Shown here piece by piece: positions 59,588-64,000 of a stretch of DNA of 64,000 bases. The DNA is taken from the NCBI RefSeq assembly GCF_016863635.1, contig NZ_BOPG01000072.1, forward strand, positions 62,001 to 126,000, given 5' to 3'. Within the stretch, counting starts at the first letter, position 1. Each line of letters begins with the position of its first letter. Under the pieces are notes generated by a model that ran no database searches, had not been told where the DNA came from, and was given only the letters and a program-made list of their open reading frames with translations. The translations under genes were made by a program, and so were the position numbers. The stretch is from Virgisporangium aurantiacum (lineage in GTDB: Bacteria; Actinomycetota; Actinomycetes; Mycobacteriales; Micromonosporaceae).

Positions 59588-60847
59588 ATGTCCTCCCGAG
59601 CCCGGCGCGCAGACAACGATGCGCAGCAGTCCGACCGCGATGCGTGGCGGGCCGAGCTCGACACCCAGTTGACGGGCGAAGACCGTCCGGTGGACGCAGA
59701 GCGCACCGGCGAGATCCCGCGCCAGCGCCAACCGGATGAGTCGGAAAAGTCCGAAAGCGCCGGCAACGGCGCCGGACGCGGGTTCGGACGCACCATCCAC
59801 GAGACCGAGACCGACAGCGAGACCGAAGACGACGAGGCGGCACCTCCGCCCCGCCGGCGGAAGCGGCGCACCCGGCGCGTCGTGCTGATCTCGCTGCTCG
59901 TCCTGCTGTTGCTCGTCGGTGGCGGCGTCACGGCCGGTGCGCTGTACCTGCGGTCGGTCGAGAACGACGTCGATCGCGTCGACGCGTTCGAGGAGGTGCC
60001 GGTCGAGTCGCGGCCCGACAAGGTCGAGGCGGCCAAGGAGGCGTTGAACTTCCTCGTTCTCGGCAGCGACACCCGCGACCCCGAGAGCACCGGCGGGTCG
60101 CGCACCGACACCATCATCGTGGCGCATCTCACGCACGACCGGTCGAGCGCACAGCTCATCTCGATCCCGCGTGACACGTGGGTGCACATCCCGAAGTCCG
60201 CCGACGGCAAGAACGGCAACACCAACGCGAAAATCAACGCCGCGTTCGCCTGGGGTGGCATTCCGTTGATGGTGCAGACCGTCGAGGCGTACACCGGGGT
60301 ACGTATCGACCACGTGGTCGTGGTCGACTTCGCCGGGTTCAAGGAGATCATCGACGCGCTGGGCGGCATCGAGATCAACGTCGAAGAGTCGTTCACCTCG
60401 ACGCACTCGCTCACCGAACCGAACGGCCGTCGCCATTTCGAGGCGGGTCTCCAGACGATGGACGGCACCACCGCCCTCGACTACGCCCGCGAGCGGTACG
60501 TGTTCTCCGATGGCGACTTCGCCCGCATCCGGCACCAGCAGCAGGTGATCAAGGCGATCCTCGACAAGGCGTCGTCGGGTGGCCTGCTCACCAACCCCGG
60601 CCGGCTGAACTCGTTCCTGCGGGCCACCGCCGACGCGGTCGCCGTCGACCAGACGCTCAGCATCCTGAACATGGCCTCCGAACTGCGTCACCTGCGCAGC
60701 GGCAACCTGACGTTCGGCACCAGCCCGTCGAAGGGCACCGACATGATCGGCGACCAGAGCGTCGTGGTGCCCGACACCGACAAGGCCAAGGCGCTGTTCG
60801 ACGCCGTCCGCCGCGACGCGACAGCGGAAATTGCCGCGAGCCTCTGA
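59588..60847 (+). CDS. LytR-CpsA-Psr family cell-wall glycopolymer ligase
   Basis: 419 aa. Acidic disordered cytoplasmic N-terminus (about 1-95), one helix (VVLISLLVLLLLVGGGVTAGAL), then the LCP domain: NFLVLGSDTRDPESTGGSRTDTIIVAHLT, SIPRDTWVHIP, KINAAFAWGG, VVDFAGFKEIIDALGGIEINV, ALDYARERYVFSDGDFARIRHQQQVI. Conserved Arg and Asp residues for pyrophosphate lipid binding are present. It transfers glycopolymers to peptidoglycan. ATG 59588 is chosen because TAGCAT ends 7 nt upstream; ATG 59579 overlaps that hexamer. Confidence 0.92.
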   Translation: MSSRARRADNDAQQSDRDAWRAELDTQLTGEDRPVDAERTGEIPRQRQPDESEKSESAGNGAGRGFGRTIHETETDSETEDDEAAPPPRRRKRRTRRVVLISLLVLLLLVGGGVTAGALYLRSVENDVDRVDAFEEVPVESRPDKVEAAKEALNFLVLGSDTRDPESTGGSRTDTIIVAHLTHDRSSAQLISIPRDTWVHIPKSADGKNGNTNAKINAAFAWGGIPLMVQTVEAYTGVRIDHVVVVDFAGFKEIIDALGGIEINVEESFTSTHSLTEPNGRRHFEAGLQTMDGTTALDYARERYVFSDGDFARIRHQQQVIKAILDKASSGGLLTNPGRLNSFLRATADAVAVDQTLSILNMASELRHLRSGNLTFGTSPSKGTDMIGDQSVVVPDTDKAKALFDAVRRDATAEIAASL

Positions 60848-60949
60848 GACCCGGCGGCTACCATCCGCGCCGCGCTGCGATCCGCCCCTTTTGGGTGGTA
60901 GGAACCGAGGCCGATACGGTTGCCGTCCACCCGTCGACAGACTGGCGGA

Positions 60950-61327
60950 GTGACACGGGGCAAAAAGCTGTTCGAGGGCGTCAGCCACATTCTTGAAGAC
61001 GGCGAAACCATCCAGCACGTCGTCGACGGAGCGTACGAGGTCGACGGAAGGTCCGCCCGGCACGGCCTGGTCGTAGCCACCGACCGGCGCCTGCTGCTGT
61101 ACGCGCTGTCCATCTACGGCAAGCACGAGGTCGACTCGTTCAGCTACGGCTCGATCGCGTCGTTCGAGCAGTCACGCGGCCTCATGGGCGGCTCGATGTC
61201 CTTCGCCACGGCCGACACCCGGGCCACCGTCAAGTTGATCCCGCCCGGCTCCACCTTCACCCGGTTCTGCACCTGGCTGCACGCCCGGATCGCCCCGACC
61301 CCGACCCCGGTGCAGGCCCAGGCGTAG
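60950..61327 (+). CDS. Bacterial PH-like domain protein
   Basis: 125 aa. GKKLFEGVSHILEDGETIQHVVDGAYEV, LVVATDRRLLLYALSIYGKHEVDSFSYGSIASFEQSRGLMGGSMSFATAD and the final LHARIA helix fit the bacterial pleckstrin-homology-like group. No catalytic residues; function unknown. GTG start; the last ordinary chromosomal gene before the broken tRNA. Confidence 0.8.
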   Translation: MTRGKKLFEGVSHILEDGETIQHVVDGAYEVDGRSARHGLVVATDRRLLLYALSIYGKHEVDSFSYGSIASFEQSRGLMGGSMSFATADTRATVKLIPPGSTFTRFCTWLHARIAPTPTPVQAQA

Positions 61328-61425
61328 GGCGGCGGTGCTCCCGTTGATTGATCAGACCCGCGGAAACCCCAGGCCCGGATATGCCGACGCAGGTCAACCT
61401 GGCCATCGGTACACTACGGACTCGC

Positions 61426-61463
61426 GCCCTCGTAGCTCAGGGGATAGAGCAACGGTTTCCTAA
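61426..61463 (+). pseudogene. 5' half of tRNA-Arg(CCT), truncated after the anticodon loop
   Basis: The first 38 nt match an actinobacterial tRNA-Arg: acceptor GCCCTCG, D arm GCTCAGGGGATAGAGC, anticodon stem ACGGT and loop TTCCTAA (anticodon CCT at 61459-61461). The next bases do not pair with ACGGT, and no T arm or CGAGGGC 3' acceptor follows in a sensible place. This looks like a site of integration or deletion. Confidence 0.75.
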
Positions 61464-61967
61464 CACGGTGACACGATCTTGGTGGTACGCCGCTGACCTA
61501 GGGCTTTGGCGTTTGCGATCTCCATTTTCCGGTCGCAAGCAGGGGGTTGTGTGTTCGATGGGTACACCATCAATCTCTATCGATGCTGTGTCCGGCTGAC
61601 CTGCGGGCATGCGGGGCGATATGGCGCGCGGCCAGTCGGTGCGCCCACACCAGGGGGCCGGTCGGGAGTGGTTCGGCACGCGCGACGTCGTTGACGTTTC
61701 GCGCCGCGGACTGGGTTGCCAGGCACGATGCAGCGCGATAATGCGCTGCCACGGGACCGTGACGCTGGGACAGCCGGGTAGGTCGTACGCCGGTAGGTCA
61801 AGCGCGGCGGTGGCTGGGCCGACCGCCTGTGGGCAGACAACGAGTTCGGCGTGGTCGAGAGTGTTGGGCTCGCCTGCGGCGATGATCAGGACTGGTCGCG
61901 CCTCGATCGCTGCGCCCGACCAGTCTCGGGCATCGTCAACCCCGGCCGCGCGCTGCCTCCCCGGCCG
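61464..61967. other. 504-bp region without a recognisable gene
   Basis: Starts at the tRNA break. The first 130 bp are less GC-rich than the surroundings and include an inverted repeat TTTGCGA...TCGCAA around 61513-61545. Open frames here resemble nothing and lack start signals. It may be an attachment-site region or the remains of mobile DNA. Confidence 0.5.
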
Positions 61968-63059
61968 CTATCGAGATGACGATCGCGCTGGCTGGAGGAC
62001 GTCTTCGGTGACGTCTACGAATCCGAACTGCTGAGCCATGTAAAGGACGGCTTGCCGGATCAGCGCCTGTCGCGCGGATCGATCGAGGCGCGGGGGCGCC
62101 GTGACGGTAACGGACATCGTGGAGAGCGAACCACGGTCGCTGCGACCGAGCGGGCTCAGGTCGATGTAGGTGTCGAGCGTTGGCGCACCACCGGCGCCGT
62201 TCTGATCGAAGCGGCGTTCCGCGCTGACATGAAGTTCGACCGTCGGAGGAGCCACCCAGATCGTTTGGCGTTCGGTTCCCGCGACCACGGCGCACAGCGT
62301 CTCGGTGGCAGTTTGCCAGGCCACCATGAGTAGGTCGATCAGCTCGTAGATCGACAACCGCATGTCGGTGGCGGCCGTCGCGGCGGCCGCGGTCAAGGCG
62401 TTGGTCCATGCCGGGAGGTTCTCGATGCGCAACTCGGCGCACGTGACAACCGACGAGTTCATCGCGTTGGGCAGAGCCGTCATCACTTCTGCGGACAACG
62501 CAACCTGATCACCTGGCTTGGTGATCCTCGACGAGTAGCTGAACGCGTCGAGGGCATTGCGGTTGGGCCCGCGGACCCAATGAGCCGGAGTGAGCGCCGC
62601 ACCCCGGCTCTGGCACAACGCGCTGATCTGCGCCACGAACTCGCTGACCGGCAGCGCTTGCTCGAGGTCGCGTCGGCGGGTCGGGGTGATCTGAAGTTCG
62701 CGGGCATCGGCCCGGGGCAGGACAGCCAAAGCCCGGATCCGCAGTTGCTGAGCAGCACGGTCGGCGGTCCAGTAGCCGGAGGCGTGGCTCATGGTGATGT
62801 CGAAGCGCGGTTCGGGCTCCCACCGCCAGTCATTGCTGGTGGCATCGCGGGCCAGGTGTCCGCGCCCCAACAGGCCACCTGCCAAGTCGACGCGGGTTGC
62901 CTGGGTGTCGATCCGGGCCGTCGTCGCCGCGTCAGGGGCGGGAAAACCCAACGCGCTCAGCCCGTCTCCGTTCGGTACTCCGGCGCCGGCGGCCTGCAGT
63001 GCTTGCCACACCTCGCCAGCAATGGCCAAGGGCCGCTGGTGAGGCAGGGCGCAGAGCAC
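61968..63059 (-). CDS. Unrecognised protein, in frame with the HTH protein upstream
   Basis: 363 aa as read from a GTG that directly follows the TGA of the upstream frame. No family is recognised. There is no signal peptide or membrane segment; the middle is Arg- and Ala-rich with regions such as FDITMSHASGYWTAD and WVAPPTVELHVSAERRFDQ. Because frame and codon style continue across the TGA, this is probably the C-terminal part of one 540-codon gene. Confidence 0.55.
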   Translation of the reverse strand: MLCALPHQRPLAIAGEVWQALQAAGAGVPNGDGLSALGFPAPDAATTARIDTQATRVDLAGGLLGRGHLARDATSNDWRWEPEPRFDITMSHASGYWTADRAAQQLRIRALAVLPRADARELQITPTRRRDLEQALPVSEFVAQISALCQSRGAALTPAHWVRGPNRNALDAFSYSSRITKPGDQVALSAEVMTALPNAMNSSVVTCAELRIENLPAWTNALTAAAATAATDMRLSIYELIDLLMVAWQTATETLCAVVAGTERQTIWVAPPTVELHVSAERRFDQNGAGGAPTLDTYIDLSPLGRSDRGSLSTMSVTVTAPPRLDRSARQALIRQAVLYMAQQFGFVDVTEDVLQPARSSSR

Positions 63060-63593
63060 TCAGCCGAACAACGACTGGTGCGACTCGAAGACCTGGATGA
63101 CGCCAGGGCCCTCCTCGTGGACGGGTGTCGCCGGGTCGCCGATCCAAAGCCCGTCGGCTGTCAGCTCGTTCCAGGCCCGCTGGAACGAGCCTCTCCACCC
63201 GGGCACACCTACGCCGATCTCATAGCGGGGAACGGCGCGGGCCGGAGGTTCGGGTGGGTGGCCTGTACCACGCCGAGGTGCCGGAGCGGTCGGAGGCGCC
63301 GGTGCGACGGACTTCTTTCGAGGGCCAGACGCGTACGCCTTGTCGTAGCCCTCCCGCCAGCCTCTCTTGTCGATCGCCTCCGGGGGCAGCGGCTGACGCC
63401 GTGCCTTGGCATAGCTCACGCAGGCGTCGACGAACGCCTCCACGGTCACCCATCTGAGTCCCCCGTGACCGCGCACGACGCCGGCCAGCGTCGACCGGGC
63501 GACGCTGTGCCCGCTGCGGTCAGAGTGCTCCTTCAGGTTGTCCGCGGTGGGGCCGCCCGCCTTCACGTGCAAATCGCGCAGCAGGTCCCTCAC
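63060..63593 (-). CDS. HTH-domain protein, possibly the N-terminal part of an interrupted gene
   Basis: 177 aa. The N-terminal 85 residues (LRDLHVKAGGPTADNLKEHS, STLAGVVRGHGGLRWVTVEAFVDACVSYA) resemble helix-turn-helix heads found on actinobacterial multidomain and conflict-system proteins. A Pro/Arg-rich linker follows, then a domain with YEIGVGVPGWRGSFQRAW and EGPGVIQVFES that stops at TGA. Cargo of a putative island; function unknown. Confidence 0.6.
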   Translation of the reverse strand: MRDLLRDLHVKAGGPTADNLKEHSDRSGHSVARSTLAGVVRGHGGLRWVTVEAFVDACVSYAKARRQPLPPEAIDKRGWREGYDKAYASGPRKKSVAPAPPTAPAPRRGTGHPPEPPARAVPRYEIGVGVPGWRGSFQRAWNELTADGLWIGDPATPVHEEGPGVIQVFESHQSLFG

Positions 63594-63734
63594 CGCTTCC
63601 GCTCCCTCCGTACCCGCGCGACGCGCTCCGGTCGGGCACCGCGGGATCCATTGTCCAGCACGTCCAGAACTGGATGAGGCTGGACGGTTCCGACGCGAGC
63701 CTGGATCGCATCCAGTTCAACGCAACGAGGAGGT

Positions 63735-64000
63735 CGGTATGGATTGCGATCCGTGTCGGTGTGCATGAGCGCCCCGTGCAGGCTGCCGCGGGTCCGCTGC
63801 GCGGCGGACAGGGCATCGTGGACGAGTTCGGTGCGCATGTGATCGGCGATCGCCCACCCGGCCAGCCGGCGGGAGTGCAGGTCGATCACCGTTGCCAGAT
63901 AAAGGAATCCGCACTCACCGACGGGGAGGTAGGTCGCCGACGTAGCGCTCGTTCGGTGCCGGGGCGGTGAAGTCCCGACCGATCAGATCGGTACAAGATC
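63735..64000 (-). pseudogene. IS3-family transposase remnant
   Basis: The minus strand reads DLIGRDFTAPAPNERYVGD, then in another frame FLYLATVIDLHSRRLAGWAIADHM, ELVHDALSAAQRTRG and ALMHTDT. This is the DDE core of an IS3-type OrfB. A small deletion after the YVGD catalytic Asp (near 63925) and another at the HTDHGSQ site (near 63760) break the frame, and homology ends there. Its 5' part lies beyond the window. Confidence 0.8.

Noticed and set aside
61426..62540. Group I intron in tRNA-Arg(CCT), with CGAGGGC at about 62548 as the 3' exon
   Set aside because: No T arm precedes that CGAGGGC, it lies inside an open frame on the other strand, and no conserved intron core was recognised.

Overview
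The window is high-GC actinobacterial chromosome (roughly 70% G+C by eye, GTG starts common, actinobacterial families throughout: AfsR/SARP regulator, DrrAB-type exporters, FolP2, MMPL, LytR-CpsA-Psr, DUF574-type methyltransferase). The mix fits a Streptomyces-like or Micromonosporaceae-like genome; Micromonosporaceae is an inference. Genes are packed on both strands. Convergent neighbours often overlap at their stops, and several divergent neighbours have start codons only 14-30 bp apart. Many transcript-leading genes lack a Shine-Dalgarno sequence and instead carry TANNNT 6-8 nt before the start, which predicts leaderless mRNAs.

Layout. 1-9.8 kb: cyanophycinase with a disordered N-terminus (cut by the window edge), a 1343-aa DUF4011-type helicase-nuclease, an MMPL exporter and two-component system 1. 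10-16 kb: membrane spermidine-synthase-like protein, GAF/PAS histidine kinase, DUF72, aldo/keto reductase, double VOC protein. 16-18.7 kb: PadR-controlled DrrAB-like exporter. 18.7-29.3 kb: TPR protein, copper monooxygenase-like lipoprotein, branched-chain/aromatic amino-acid dehydrogenase with Lrp, IclR regulator facing a KDPG aldolase-KDG kinase operon, RibD-like reductase with TetR, MFS exporter with TetR and a perfect operator, DUF1772, LLM oxidoreductase. 29.3-40.1 kb: cupin with two-component system 2, small exported protein, GH13 amylase, two DUF202 proteins, DinB, a btuFCD vitamin B12 importer under a cobalamin riboswitch, SAM methyltransferase, PepSY protein with a minisatellite. 40.1-48.4 kb: RidA, two MarR regulators, FMN reductase, TetR-folP2-LigB-like operon facing an SDR, and a large AfsR-type regulator. 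48.4-55.3 kb: a second DrrAB exporter joined by two duplicated 14-codon mini-ORFs, an RNA methyltransferase, and an MMPL exporter facing a NarL-type two-component pair. 55.4-61.3 kb: two CNNM/CorC proteins, Uma2-like nuclease, RNase Z, LCP ligase, PH-like protein.

At 61,426 a tRNA-Arg(CCT) gene begins but stops matching after its anticodon loop. From there to the right edge the sequence looks acquired: a 500-bp gap without genes, an unrecognised HTH protein whose reading frame continues past a TGA, and a decayed IS3-family transposase.

No complete phage, CRISPR array or biosynthetic cluster is visible. The most unusual signals are the 41-bp tandem array of translationally coupled mini-ORFs, a palindrome (TCCAYWRTGGA) repeated far above chance, a box shared by two exported-protein genes that suggests a two-component regulon, back-to-back leaderless promoters with overlapping -10 elements, and the broken tRNA gene.
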